From: Pseudomonas sp. Au-Pse12
Lineage (GTDB): Bacteria; Pseudomonadota; Gammaproteobacteria; Pseudomonadales; Pseudomonadaceae
DNA length: 64,000 nucleotides
Assembly: GCF_021341665.1 (NCBI RefSeq)
Contig: NZ_JAJTTH010000010.1
Span: 62,001-126,000, forward strand
Direction: 5' to 3'
Position 1 is the first letter of the stretch; every line of letters begins with the position of its first letter. Below the pieces are notes generated by a model, which worked only from the letters and a program-made list of their open reading frames with translations, had not been told where the DNA came from and searched no databases. Made by a program: the position numbers and the translations under genes. Below, one piece after another: positions 1-8,639 of the stretch.

Positions 1-183
1 CGGTGCGATGTCGTCACGCTCGTGGCTACCAACGTGCCGAGGGTTGCTGGCGAGATCGTGCAGGGCTCGCAGGATCAGGGCCTGATAGCGGACCCGGGCC
101 GCTTCGCCAAAGTGCTTTTGGGAAAACCGCAGTGCGTCGACGATGTCGGTTCGGGCTGCATTGGAAATCCGGTACTGGACCAC
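1..183 (-). CDS. parE: ParE-family toxin, partial at window edge
   Basis: Probable toxin of a type II toxin-antitoxin pair; ParE-family toxins usually poison DNA gyrase. The reading frame opens with GTG one base after the stop of the antitoxin gene and stays open for 61 codons to base 1, where the window cuts it, so the C-terminus is unseen. The visible protein begins VVQYRISNAARTDIVDA and continues with an amphipathic helical stretch containing QALILRALHDLASNP, which is the typical N-terminal beta strand plus two helices of the ParE/RelE fold. Placement directly after a ParD-like gene supports the call. Family assignment is by pattern; the toxin target is inferred from the family. Confidence 0.82.
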   Translation of the reverse strand, partial: MVQYRISNAARTDIVDALRFSQKHFGEAARVRYQALILRALHDLASNPRHVGSHERDDIAP

Positions 184-184
184 C

Positions 185-475
185 TCAGTGTTTCTCTTGA
201 TCCGTGGCGACGGCTTCCAGTCCCAGCTCATCCAGGTAGTGCTGCAGGTTTTCTTCCCGCACCTGGCTGAAGCGTCCTTGTTGCAGGTCCGCGATACCGA
301 TCGCAGCGGCTTGGCGCAATGCCTCGATTTTCGCGGCTTCCTCGGCAACCCGTTGTTCCAGCAGACGCAAACCTTCGCGCATGACCTCGCTGGCGTTCTG
401 GTAGCGACCGGATTTGACCAGGTTGTTGATGAGCTGCTCTTGATGGGCGGTGAGGACAACGTTTCGCGTTGGCAT
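185..475 (-). CDS. parD: ParD-like antitoxin (ribbon-helix-helix)
   Basis: A 96-residue antitoxin expected to bind and neutralise the adjacent ParE-like toxin and to repress the pair through its N-terminal ribbon-helix-helix domain. The N-terminus reads MPTRNVVLTAHQEQLINNLV, followed by SGRYQNASEVMREGLRLLE, the characteristic ParD/CopG region. The C-terminal part is charged and probably wraps the toxin. The ATG at 475 is chosen because it starts exactly at the domain; an in-frame extension upstream to 655 has no family similarity. The toxin gene follows after one base, so the two are probably translationally coupled. The pair points away from lexA2, leaving about 180 bp of shared upstream DNA. 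Confidence 0.85.
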   Translation of the reverse strand: MPTRNVVLTAHQEQLINNLVKSGRYQNASEVMREGLRLLEQRVAEEAAKIEALRQAAAIGIADLQQGRFSQVREENLQHYLDELGLEAVATDQEKH

Positions 476-647
476 GCCGTGCTCCTGGGCTGGGCGTGTG
501 AGGAAAGGCGTTGGCATATTATGCCAACTGGCAGCCGGATTCAGCCTCGAAGGGGGCTTGACGACAAGTGGCTGTGGGCGTTCATCGACATCGACGATGG
601 TTTTCTGGCAGGACTGATTGGCGGTTCTTGTCAGATAAATCCGAGAG

Positions 648-663
648 GAGTACAAATGTACTC
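648..663. promoter_or_regulatory. Candidate LexA2 operator over the lexA2 start codon
   Basis: Perfect 16-bp inverted repeat GAGTAC-AAAT-GTACTC. It contains the core GTAC-N4-GTAC, close to the GTAC-N4-GTGC type of motif reported for Pseudomonas and Xanthomonas LexA2 proteins. It covers the end of the ribosome-binding site (gagaggag, 643-650) and the ATG at 656. Its position suggests autorepression that could block translation initiation as well as transcription. The motif is seen; LexA2 binding is inferred. Confidence 0.62.
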
Positions 664-1273
664 CATGACGACTTTATCTCCCCGCCGCAGTGCCATCCTG
701 ACCTTTATCCGCGAACGCATCGCCGATCACGGCCAGCCCCCGAGCCTCGCTGAAATCAGCCAGGCCTTCGGTTTCGCCTCGCGCAGCGTGGCGCGCAAGC
801 ATGTGCTGGCGCTGACCGAGGCCGGGTTCATCGAGGTCAACCCGCATCAGGCCCGGGGCATTCGCCTGCTCAATCAGCCGCGGCGCCCGGAGCTGCTGGA
901 AATCCCGGTGCTGGGGCGGGTGGCCGCCGGTGCGCCGATTGGCGTCGATGCCGACATACACGGCCAGTTGTGGCTGGACCCGGGGATGTTCTCCCGCACT
1001 CCGGATTACCTGCTGCGGGTCCAGGGCGATTCGATGATCGATGACGGCATCCTCGACGGTGACCTGGTGGCGGTGCGCCGCAGCAGCGAGGTGCGCAACG
1101 GCCAGACCGTGATCGCCCGCCTGGACGGCGAGGTGACCATCAAGCGTTTCGAGCGCAAGGGCCAGAGCATCCGCCTGCTGCCGCGCAACCCGGCCTACCA
1201 GCCGATCGAGGTCAGCGCCGACCACGAGCTGTTCATCGAAGGCGTGTTCTGCGGCCTGGTGAGGCCCGGCTGA
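656..1273 (+). CDS. lexA2: LexA2, second SOS repressor
   Basis: A 205-residue LexA-type repressor expected to self-cleave with RecA and to control this mutagenesis operon. It has an N-terminal winged-helix domain (about residues 8-70), an Ala91-Gly92 cleavage bond in LGRVAAGAP, and the peptidase dyad Ser126 (QGDSMIDDG) and Lys163 (EVTIKRF). The ATG at 656 has a good upstream gagaggag; a second ATG at 665 is possible. It opens the lexA2-imuA-imuB-dnaE2 operon, which fits a second cassette-specific LexA rather than the main lexA-sulA copy. Its stop overlaps the next start by one base. Confidence 0.93.
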   Translation: MYSMTTLSPRRSAILTFIRERIADHGQPPSLAEISQAFGFASRSVARKHVLALTEAGFIEVNPHQARGIRLLNQPRRPELLEIPVLGRVAAGAPIGVDADIHGQLWLDPGMFSRTPDYLLRVQGDSMIDDGILDGDLVAVRRSSEVRNGQTVIARLDGEVTIKRFERKGQSIRLLPRNPAYQPIEVSADHELFIEGVFCGLVRPG

Positions 1274-1890
1274 TGGGCGCCGTGGTCGCACTGGATACCT
1301 TGTTCAATGGCGGACAGGTATGGAAAGGCCGCCCGGCGGCCGCGCCGGCCAGCCTGCAGCCGACGGGGCACGCCGCCCTGGATGCGGTGCTGCCCACGGG
1401 CGGCTGGCCGGAGGCGGCGCTGACGGAAATCCTCATCGCCGCCCAGGGCCTGGGCGAGCTGCAGTTGCTGTGGCCGAGCCTGGCGCGGCTGACCGCGGCG
1501 GGGGAGCGGGTGGTGCTGGTGGCGCCACCCTTCGTGCCCTATCCCCAGGCCTGGCAGAACGCCGGGGTGGATGTGCGCCAGCTGTCGATCATCCAGGCCG
1601 GGGAGCGCGATGCCTTGTGGGCCGCCGAGCAGTGCCTGCGTTCCGGCAGTTGCGGCGCGGTGCTGTGCTGGCCGCAGCAGGCTGACGACCGCGCCCTGCG
1701 GCGCTTGCAGGTGGCGGCGGAAAGTGGCCAGACCCTGGCCTTCGCCTACCGGCCCCTGGACGCTGCGCACAACCCGTCGCCGGCGGCCCTGAGGATCAGC
1801 GTGCAGGGCCGCCCCGTGCAGTTGCGGGTGCTCAAGTGCCGGGGCGGGCTGGCCCATCCGGCCCCGATTGCCTGGCCCGCCGGGCACTGA
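1273..1890 (+). CDS. imuA: ImuA, SulA/RecA-like mutagenesis factor
   Basis: A 205-residue protein of the ImuA/SulA-like group encoded in the damage-inducible mutagenesis cassette. In related cassettes ImuA acts with ImuB and DnaE2 in error-prone translesion synthesis. The segment TGHAALDAVLPTGGWPEAAL and the following ITE-like strand match the RecA-fold family, but no intact Walker A motif is seen, consistent with a non-catalytic RecA relative. The ATG overlaps the lexA2 stop by one base, indicating translational coupling. The call rests on both sequence pattern and the invariant gene order. Confidence 0.88.
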   Translation: MGAVVALDTLFNGGQVWKGRPAAAPASLQPTGHAALDAVLPTGGWPEAALTEILIAAQGLGELQLLWPSLARLTAAGERVVLVAPPFVPYPQAWQNAGVDVRQLSIIQAGERDALWAAEQCLRSGSCGAVLCWPQQADDRALRRLQVAAESGQTLAFAYRPLDAAHNPSPAALRISVQGRPVQLRVLKCRGGLAHPAPIAWPAGH

Positions 1891-1897
1891 GGTTGGC

Positions 1898-3313
1898 ATG
1901 CGTTGGGTGTGTATCCTGTTCCCGCAATTGGCGCTGGACGCGGTGCTGCGTCAGCGCGCCGAACCCGAGGCGCCCCTGGCGCTGCTCAGTGGCACCCCGC
2001 AGCGCCGGGTGATCCAGGCGGTGAATGGCGCCGCCCGCGAGCTGGGCCTGCGCCCGGGGCAATCGCTGACCGCCGCCCAGGCCCTGACCAAGGCCTTTGC
2101 CAGCGCCGAATACGACCCCCGGCAGATCGAGCACTGGCAGCAGTTCCTCGCCGCCTGGGCCTATGGCTTCAGCTCCCAGGTCAGCGTGGCCTACCCGCGC
2201 ACCCTGGTGCTGGAGATCGAATCCAGCCTGGGGTTGTTCGGCCCCTGGCCGCAGTTGGAGGCGCGCCTGCGCCGGGAGTTGCAGGCCCTGGGCTTTCGCC
2301 ACCGGATCGTCGCCGCGCCGAACCCGGCGGCGGCACGGGTCCTGGCCAATGCCTATGACGGCTTGGCGGTGGTCGATCCCCAGGCCCTGCAGCAGGCCCT
2401 GGGGCCGATGCCCATCGAGCGCCTGGGGCTGGCGGCGGAGAACGCCACGGCCCTGTCGCGCATGGGCGTGCGCAGCTTCGAACAGCTGCGCGATTTGCCT
2501 CGGCAAAGCCTGGCCCGGCGTTTCGACGGCGCCTTGCTCAAGCACCTGGATACCCTGCTCGGCGAGCGCCCGCTGGGGCTGGCCTTCTACCAGCCGCCGG
2601 ACCGTTTTGACCTGCGCATCGAGCTGAATTTCGATGTGCTGTCCCATCAGGCGCTGCTGTTTCCCCTGCGCCGGCTGACCGCCGACCTGGCGGCCTTTCT
2701 CTGTGGCCGTGACAGCGGGGTGCAGCGTTTCGCCCTGCACCTGGAACATGCCGAAGGCGCCGACACCCTGATCCCGGTGGGGCTGCTCAGCGCCGAGCGC
2801 GACCCGGCGATGCTGTTTGAGCTGGCCCGTGGGCGCCTGGAGCAGATCCAGGTGCCGGCGCCGGTGCGCAACCTGCGGCTGGTGGCCGAGGACCTGCCGC
2901 TGTTCGTGCCCCAGCACACTGAACTGTTCGACCCGCGTCCGCAGCAGAACCTGCCCTGGGAACAGTTGCGCGAGCGCCTGCGGGCACGCCTGGGAGATGA
3001 CGCGGTGCAGGGCCTGGGGCATCGCGCCGATCACCGGCCGGAGCACAGTTGGCAGGCCCGGGCGGACGCGCGACCGTGCCCGGCCAACCCCGGGCTGCGC
3101 CGCCCCGGCTGGCTGTTCACTGAACCCCAGGCCCTGAACGAAGGGGCGGTGCGGATACTCATGGGCCCGGAACGCATCGAGTCCGGCTGGTGGGACGGCG
3201 CCGACGTGCGCCGCGACTACTACCTGATCGAAACCGCGGCCGGTCAGCAGGGCTGGGCCTATCGCCAGGTGGGCGAGCCCGGGCCCTTGCTCCTGCAAGG
3301 CTGGTTCGCATGA
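1898..3313 (+). CDS. imuB: ImuB, inactive Y-family polymerase adaptor
   Basis: A 471-residue Y-family polymerase relative that in this pathway is a non-catalytic hub linking the beta clamp, ImuA and DnaE2. The N-terminus MRWVCILFPQLALDAVL lacks the first catalytic Asp found in true DinB/UmuC enzymes, and the second catalytic segment reads LEIESSLGLFG instead of the usual SIDE-type motif. The fold is recognisable from ERLGLAAENATALSRMGV (helix-hairpin-helix) and the following little-finger region. The start at 1898 lies 7 bases after imuA and begins exactly at the family N-terminus. The stop overlaps the dnaE2 start (ATGA). Confidence 0.92.
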   Translation: MRWVCILFPQLALDAVLRQRAEPEAPLALLSGTPQRRVIQAVNGAARELGLRPGQSLTAAQALTKAFASAEYDPRQIEHWQQFLAAWAYGFSSQVSVAYPRTLVLEIESSLGLFGPWPQLEARLRRELQALGFRHRIVAAPNPAAARVLANAYDGLAVVDPQALQQALGPMPIERLGLAAENATALSRMGVRSFEQLRDLPRQSLARRFDGALLKHLDTLLGERPLGLAFYQPPDRFDLRIELNFDVLSHQALLFPLRRLTADLAAFLCGRDSGVQRFALHLEHAEGADTLIPVGLLSAERDPAMLFELARGRLEQIQVPAPVRNLRLVAEDLPLFVPQHTELFDPRPQQNLPWEQLRERLRARLGDDAVQGLGHRADHRPEHSWQARADARPCPANPGLRRPGWLFTEPQALNEGAVRILMGPERIESGWWDGADVRRDYYLIETAAGQQGWAYRQVGEPGPLLLQGWFA

Positions 3314-6300
3314 ACGGTTACGCCGAGCTGCACTGCCTGTCCAACTTCAGTTTTCAGCGCGGCGCCTCCAGTGCCGCCGAATTGTTCCAGCGCGCCACGG
3401 CCCTGGGCTACCAGGCCTTGGCGATCACCGACGAATGCACCCTGGCGGGAATCGTCCGCGCCTGGCAGGCCTCCCGCGACAGCGGCCTGAAGCTGATCGT
3501 CGGCAGTGAAATGCAGGTCGAGGACGGCCCGCGGCTGGTGCTGCTGGTGGAGGACCTGGCGGGTTACCAGGGCCTGTGCCGGTTGATCACCCGGGCCCGG
3601 CGCCGGGCCGAGAAGGGCTGTTATCGCCTGCTGCGCGAGGACTTCGCCGAACCCTTGCCGGGGTTGCTGGCCCTGTGGCTGACGGGCACCGGCGAGCCGC
3701 AGGCCGAGGGCCGCTGGTTGCAGCAGGTGTTTCCCGAACGCCTGTGGCTGGCGCTGGAGCTGCATTGCGGCCAGGACGATGCCCGGCACCTGCAACAGCG
3801 GCTGGCCCTGGCCCGGCAACTGGGGCTGCCGGCCGTGGCCTGTGGCGATGTGCACATGCACGTGCGCGGGCGCCGGGCCTTGCAGGACACCATGACCGCG
3901 ATCCGTCATCACCTGCCGGTGGCCGAGGCCGGGCAGCGCCTGTTCGCCAACGGCGAGCGTCACCTGCGCCCCATCGAGGTGCTGCAAGGCCTGTACCCGC
4001 CAGCCCTGCTCGACGAGTCGCTGGCCATCGCCGGGCGCTGCGCTTTCGACCTCGGCCAACTGCGCTACCAATACCCCCGGGAGCTGGTGCCCGACGGCCA
4101 TGACGCTAGCTCCTGGCTGCGGGTGCTGACCCAGCGCGGCATTCTGCGTCGCTGGCCCGGCGGGGCCCGGGCCGAGGTGCTGCAGCAGATCGAGCATGAG
4201 CTGGCGTTGATCAGCGACCTGGGTTACGAGAGCTACTTTCTCACCGTGCACGACATCGTCGATTTCGCCCGGCGCCAGCACATTCTCTGCCAGGGCCGGG
4301 GTTCGGCGGCCAACTCGGTGGTGTGTTTCGCCCTCGGTATCACCGAGATCGACCCGGACCGCTCGACCCTGCTGTTCGAGCGCTTTTTGTCGCGGGAACG
4401 CAACGAGCCGCCGGACATCGACGTCGACTTCGAACACGAGCGCCGCGAAGAGGTGCTGCAGTACGTGTTCCAGCGTTACGGCCGGCACCGCGCGGCGCTG
4501 ACCGCGGTGGTCAGCACCTACCACGGCGCCGGGGCGGTGCGCGATGTGGCCAAGGCCCTGGGCCTGCCGCCGGATCAGGTCAACGCCCTGGCCGACTGCT
4601 GCGGCCACTGGAGCGACACCCCGCCCAGCGTCGAGCGTCTGCAGGAGGCCGGCTTCGACCCCGAGAGCCCGGTGCTGCGCCGGGTCCTGAGCCTGACCGG
4701 GCAGTTGATCGGCTTTCCCCGGCACCTGTCCCAGCACCCCGGCGGCTTCGTGATTTCCGAGCAGCCCCTGGACCATCTGGTGCCGGTGGAGAACGCGAGC
4801 ATGGCCGAGCGCACGGTGATCCAGTGGGACAAGGACGACCTGGATATGGTCGGCCTGCTCAAGGTGGACATCCTCGCCCTGGGCATGCTCAGCGCCATCC
4901 GCCGCTGTTTCGACCTGATCCATGGTTACCGCGGCCAGCGCTACAGCCTCACCAGCATTCCGTCCGAAGACCCGGCCACTTACCAGATGATCGGCCGCGC
5001 CGACACCATTGGCGTGTTCCAGATCGAGTCGCGGGCGCAGATGTCGATGCTGCCCCGGCTCAAGCCGCAGAATTTCTACGACCTGGTGATCGAGGTGGCG
5101 ATCGTGCGGCCTGGGCCGATCCAGGGCGGCATGGTCCATCCCTACCTGCGCCGGCGCAATCGCCAGGAACCGGAAACCTATCCGTCTCCGGAGCTGAAGG
5201 GCGTACTCAAGCGCACCCTGGGGGTGCCCTTGTTTCAGGAACAAGTGATGCAGATCGCGATTGTCGCCGCCGACTACACCCCGGGCGAGGCCGACCAGTT
5301 GCGCCGCTCCATGGCGGCCTGGAAGCGCCACGGCGGCCTGGAGCCGCACCGCGAACGGCTGCGCCAGGGCATGCGCAAGAACGGCTACAGCGACGAATTC
5401 GCCGCGCAGATCTTCGAGCAGATCAAGGGCTTTGGCAGCTATGGCTTTCCCGAATCCCACGCCGCGAGCTTCGCCTTGCTGACCTACGCCAGTTGCTGGC
5501 TCAAATGCCATGAGCCGGCGGCCTTCGCCTGTGCCCTGATCAACAGCTGGCCCATGGGCTTCTACAGCCCGGACCAGATCCTCCAGGACGCCCGGCGCCA
5601 CGGTTTGCAGATCCGCCCGGTGGACGTGGGCGCCAGTGACTGGGATTGCAGCCTGGAAGTCATCGCCGGGGCTGGCCAGCCGGCCCTGCGCCTGGGGCTG
5701 CGCATGATCAAGGGCTTTCGCCAGGAGGACGGCCTGCGCATCGAAAGCGCACGCCGGCAGCGGGCCTTTGTCGACATTGCCGACCTGGCCGAGCGGGCGC
5801 GGCTGGATGTCCGGGCCCAGGAGCTGCTGGCGGATGCCGGGGCCTTGCGCGGCCTGGCCGGGGATCGCTACCGGGCGCGCTGGGAAGTGGCCGGGGTGGA
5901 AAAGCAACTGGGGCTGTTCGCCGATCTGCCACGCCAGGAGGAAGCCCCGGTGAACCTGCCTCGGCCGAGTGTCGGCGAAGACCTGCAGGCCGATTACCAC
6001 AGCCTTGGCACCACCCTGGGGCCCCATCCTTTGGCGCTGCTGCGGGCGCAGCTCAAGGCCCGGCGCTGCCGCAGCTCGCGCGACCTGCTGGCGGTGGAGC
6101 ACGGGCGTTCGGTGAGCGTGGCCGGGCTGGTCACCGGGCGCCAGCGCCCGGGCACCGCCAGCGGGGTGACCTTCGTCACCCTGGAAGACGAGTTCGGCAA
6201 CGTCAACGTGGTGGTCTGGCGCGATCTGGCCGAGCGCCAGCGCCGGGTGCTGGTGGGGTCGCAGTTGCTCAAGGTCGACGGCACCCTGGAGACCGAGGGC

Positions 6301-6387
6301 GAAGTGCGCCACCTGATTGCCGGGCGCCTGACGGATCTGAGCCCGTTGCTGGCTGGCATCAGCGTGCGCAGCCGGGATTTTCGCTGA
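3310..6387 (+). CDS. dnaE2: DnaE2 (ImuC), error-prone DNA polymerase III alpha paralog
   Basis: A 1025-residue C-family polymerase that performs damage-induced mutagenic synthesis with ImuA and ImuB. It has an N-terminal PHP domain (YAELHCLSNFSFQRGASSA; GDVHMHVRG), the polymerase palm with PPDIDVDFEHERREEV as catalytic acidic cluster, VVSTYHGAGAVRDVAKALG, and a C-terminal OB fold (VSVAGLVTGRQRPGT). A clamp-binding-like QLGLF lies near residue 870. The start at 3310 overlaps the imuB stop; an upstream in-frame extension has no family similarity. Length is typical of DnaE2 and shorter than replicative DnaE, and it is the last gene of the operon. Confidence 0.95.
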   Translation: MNGYAELHCLSNFSFQRGASSAAELFQRATALGYQALAITDECTLAGIVRAWQASRDSGLKLIVGSEMQVEDGPRLVLLVEDLAGYQGLCRLITRARRRAEKGCYRLLREDFAEPLPGLLALWLTGTGEPQAEGRWLQQVFPERLWLALELHCGQDDARHLQQRLALARQLGLPAVACGDVHMHVRGRRALQDTMTAIRHHLPVAEAGQRLFANGERHLRPIEVLQGLYPPALLDESLAIAGRCAFDLGQLRYQYPRELVPDGHDASSWLRVLTQRGILRRWPGGARAEVLQQIEHELALISDLGYESYFLTVHDIVDFARRQHILCQGRGSAANSVVCFALGITEIDPDRSTLLFERFLSRERNEPPDIDVDFEHERREEVLQYVFQRYGRHRAALTAVVSTYHGAGAVRDVAKALGLPPDQVNALADCCGHWSDTPPSVERLQEAGFDPESPVLRRVLSLTGQLIGFPRHLSQHPGGFVISEQPLDHLVPVENASMAERTVIQWDKDDLDMVGLLKVDILALGMLSAIRRCFDLIHGYRGQRYSLTSIPSEDPATYQMIGRADTIGVFQIESRAQMSMLPRLKPQNFYDLVIEVAIVRPGPIQGGMVHPYLRRRNRQEPETYPSPELKGVLKRTLGVPLFQEQVMQIAIVAADYTPGEADQLRRSMAAWKRHGGLEPHRERLRQGMRKNGYSDEFAAQIFEQIKGFGSYGFPESHAASFALLTYASCWLKCHEPAAFACALINSWPMGFYSPDQILQDARRHGLQIRPVDVGASDWDCSLEVIAGAGQPALRLGLRMIKGFRQEDGLRIESARRQRAFVDIADLAERARLDVRAQELLADAGALRGLAGDRYRARWEVAGVEKQLGLFADLPRQEEAPVNLPRPSVGEDLQADYHSLGTTLGPHPLALLRAQLKARRCRSSRDLLAVEHGRSVSVAGLVTGRQRPGTASGVTFVTLEDEFGNVNVVVWRDLAERQRRVLVGSQLLKVDGTLETEGEVRHLIAGRLTDLSPLLAGISVRSRDFR

Positions 6388-6643
6388 GGGATCAGGCACT
6401 TGCCCGAAGTGCTTGGGTGGGCCGGGGAATCAGGCAGTCAATGAACTGGCGCCAAGGGTTTTTATTCCTTTTCGGTCTGATGGCGCTTTGGCATAATCGC
6501 CGCCGATGATGCCCCCTGCATCAAGTTTCAGAACACCCCGCCGACGCTTTCCGAGCCCGCACCGACCGGGGCCGGGGGCGTATGGCAGGGCGAAAATGCA
6601 TCTAGACGGTGCATCTAAATGGATACTCAAAAAGGAACCTAGA

Positions 6644-7324
6644 GTGAGAGTGATCTCGAAGTTGATGTTGTCCGGCGCAGCACTGGCCGTGCTGACGGGC
6701 ATGAGCGGTTGCGCCACTGAAAGCTCGCGCGCCTTGCCGGTGGAAAAGGTCCAGAGCGCCAGCCAGGTGTGGACCGGGGCCCGGGTGCCCATGGCCGTGG
6801 GCAAGTTCGATAACCGCTCCAGCTACATGCGCGGGATTTTCTCCGACGGCGTCGACCGCCTCGGCGGCCAGGCCAAGACCATCCTCATAACCCACTTGCA
6901 GCAGACCAACCGGTTCAACGTGCTGGACCGCGACAACATGGGCGAAATCCAGCAGGAAGCGGCGATCAAGGGCCAGGCGCAGAAGCTCAAGGGCGCGGAT
7001 TTCGTGGTCACCGGCGACGTCACCGAGTTCGGCCGCAAGGAAACCGGCGACCATCAGCTGTTCGGCATTCTCGGCCGCGGCAAGACCCAGGTGGCCTACG
7101 CCAAGGTGGCGTTGAACATCGTCAATATCAGCACCTCCGAAGTGGTCTATTCGACCCAGGGCGCCGGCGAGTACGCCTTGTCCAACCGTGAAGTGATCGG
7201 CTTCGGCGGCACCGCTTCCTACGACTCGACCCTCAACGGCAAGGTGCTGGACCTGGCCATGCGCGAGGCGGTCAACCGCATGGTCGAAGCCATCGATACC
7301 GGGGCCTGGAAACCCGGCCGCTGA
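6644..7324 (+). CDS. CsgG-like outer-membrane lipoprotein
   Basis: A 226-residue predicted lipoprotein of the CsgG/HfaB type. The GTG at 6644 is preceded by aaaaagga and begins a signal peptide VRVISKLMLSGAALAVL with lipobox GMSGC. The mature part has the CsgG pattern: PMAVGKFDNRSSY, QQTNRFNVLDRDNMGEI, GADFVVTGDVTEF and GKVLDLAMREAVNRMVEAI. Classic CsgG forms the curli secretion pore, but no curli genes are nearby. Here it heads a trio with DUF4810 and DUF799 lipoproteins, so it more likely belongs to a separate envelope complex of unknown role. Upstream ATGs (for example 6596) are less convincing than the GTG. Confidence 0.85.
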   Translation: MRVISKLMLSGAALAVLTGMSGCATESSRALPVEKVQSASQVWTGARVPMAVGKFDNRSSYMRGIFSDGVDRLGGQAKTILITHLQQTNRFNVLDRDNMGEIQQEAAIKGQAQKLKGADFVVTGDVTEFGRKETGDHQLFGILGRGKTQVAYAKVALNIVNISTSEVVYSTQGAGEYALSNREVIGFGGTASYDSTLNGKVLDLAMREAVNRMVEAIDTGAWKPGR

Positions 7325-7352
7325 TCAACACTGCTAACAAGGAGACGTAAGC

Positions 7353-7724
7353 ATGTTCAAGACCCTCACCGCGCGGCCACTGCTGGCCGGCGCCTTGCTG
7401 GGCTGCGTAATGCTGGCCGGTTGCAGCGGGCCGAAGACGCTGTACCAGTGGGAAACCTACCAGACCCAGACCTACGAATACTTCAAGGGCGAGGAAGCCC
7501 GCGAAGCCCAGGTCGAGGCGCTGGAGCGCGACCTGCAGAAGATCAAGTCCACCGGCAAGGCCGTGCCGCCGGGTTACCACGCGCACCTGGGTATGCTCTA
7601 CGCGGGCCTGGGCAAGGATGACCAGATGGTGCAGCAGTTCAATACCGAGAAGGCGCTGTTCCCCGAGTCCGCCTCGTACATGGACTTTCTGTTGAAGAAC
7701 GCCAAGCAGGGAGCCGCAAAATGA
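7353..7724 (+). CDS. DUF4810 family lipoprotein
   Basis: A 123-residue small lipoprotein whose N-terminus ends in the lipobox VMLAGC at Cys24. The mature region TLYQWETYQTQTYEYFKG followed by a helical, TPR-like segment (GYHAHLGMLYAGLGKDDQM, FNTEKALFPESASYMDFLL) matches the DUF4810 family. It sits between the CsgG-like and DUF799 genes, with a ggag-type ribosome site before the ATG and a 4-base ATGA overlap with the next gene. Co-transcription is very likely. Biochemical function is unknown; the helical repeat suggests a protein-binding role. Confidence 0.85.
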   Translation: MFKTLTARPLLAGALLGCVMLAGCSGPKTLYQWETYQTQTYEYFKGEEAREAQVEALERDLQKIKSTGKAVPPGYHAHLGMLYAGLGKDDQMVQQFNTEKALFPESASYMDFLLKNAKQGAAK

Positions 7725-8380
7725 ACTTCACCACCTTGCGCAACCTCCTGGGCCTGTTGACCGTCAGCCTGCTGGTGGGCTGCGCCGCGCCCAAGACCGT
7801 GGACTACTCGGCCTACAAGCAGGCCCGGCCGAAGTCGATCCTGGTGCTGCCGCCGCTCAATGAGTCGCCGGACGTCAAGGCCACCTACAGCATGCTGTCC
7901 CAGGTGACCTTTCCGCTGGCCGAAGCCGGTTACTACGTGATGCCGATTGCCGTGGTGGATGAAACCTTCCGCCACAACGGCCTGACCAACCCGGCGGACA
8001 TCCATGGCCTGTCGCCGGCCAAGCTCAACGAGATCTTCGGCGCCGACGCCGGGCTGTACATCACGGTCAAGGAATACGGCACCAGCTACATGCTGATCAG
8101 CAGTGAGACGGTGGTCACCGCCAGCGCCACCCTGGTCGACCTCAAGACCGGCACCACCCTCTGGACCGGCAGCGCCCGGGCTTCCAGCGAGGAGGGCAAC
8201 AACGGCAACAACGGTGGCCTGGTGGGCATGCTGATCACCGCCGCGGTGAAGCAGATCATCAACACCAGCACCGACGCCGGGCACCCGATCGCCGGCATCA
8301 CCAGCCAGCGCCTGCTGTCGGCCGGGCAACGCACCGGCCTGCTGTACGGTCCGCGTTCGCCGAAATACGGCACCGACTAA
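7721..8380 (+). CDS. DUF799 (GNA1162-type) lipoprotein
   Basis: A 219-residue lipoprotein with lipobox LLVGC at Cys21 and the segments SILVLPPLNESPDVKATYS, PLAEAGYYVMPIAVVDETF and ADAGLYITVKEYGTSY, which define the GNA1162/DUF799 family. The fold of that family is similar to the TolB-N/CsgG-type alpha/beta domain seen in some outer-membrane lipoproteins that contact periplasmic machinery. It ends the CsgG-like/DUF4810/DUF799 trio and overlaps the preceding stop (ATGA). The Gly/Asn-rich GNNGNNGG segment is probably a flexible loop. Precise role unknown. Confidence 0.87.
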   Translation: MNFTTLRNLLGLLTVSLLVGCAAPKTVDYSAYKQARPKSILVLPPLNESPDVKATYSMLSQVTFPLAEAGYYVMPIAVVDETFRHNGLTNPADIHGLSPAKLNEIFGADAGLYITVKEYGTSYMLISSETVVTASATLVDLKTGTTLWTGSARASSEEGNNGNNGGLVGMLITAAVKQIINTSTDAGHPIAGITSQRLLSAGQRTGLLYGPRSPKYGTD

Positions 8381-8639
8381 GGGCCCGACAGAGGATCAGG
8401 GAGCGGGCAATCCGCTCTTTTCCAGGCGCCGCGCATCGGCGCCCGCCTGGACGTCCTGCCATCGCCTATTCTGTCTTTTCAGTCGCGCCGATGGCGTGCC
8501 CGGCCAACGCGCGCGCCACGATAGCGGCGCTCCAAAGCCCGGTGAAACCATCCGCGTGCGCGGTGCTCAAAGGCTCTGGAGGCTGCTTCGCCGCCTCTTG
8601 AAAATCCATGCTGTGCCACGTGTTGCGTAGAGTCCGTTC

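Noticed and set aside
3259..6399. Very long minus-strand open frame opposite dnaE2
   Set aside because: It is a shadow frame of high-G+C coding sequence; dnaE2 motifs explain the region fully.
6393..6413. Terminator after dnaE2
   Set aside because: GCACTT/AAGTGC arms are present but no run of T follows.
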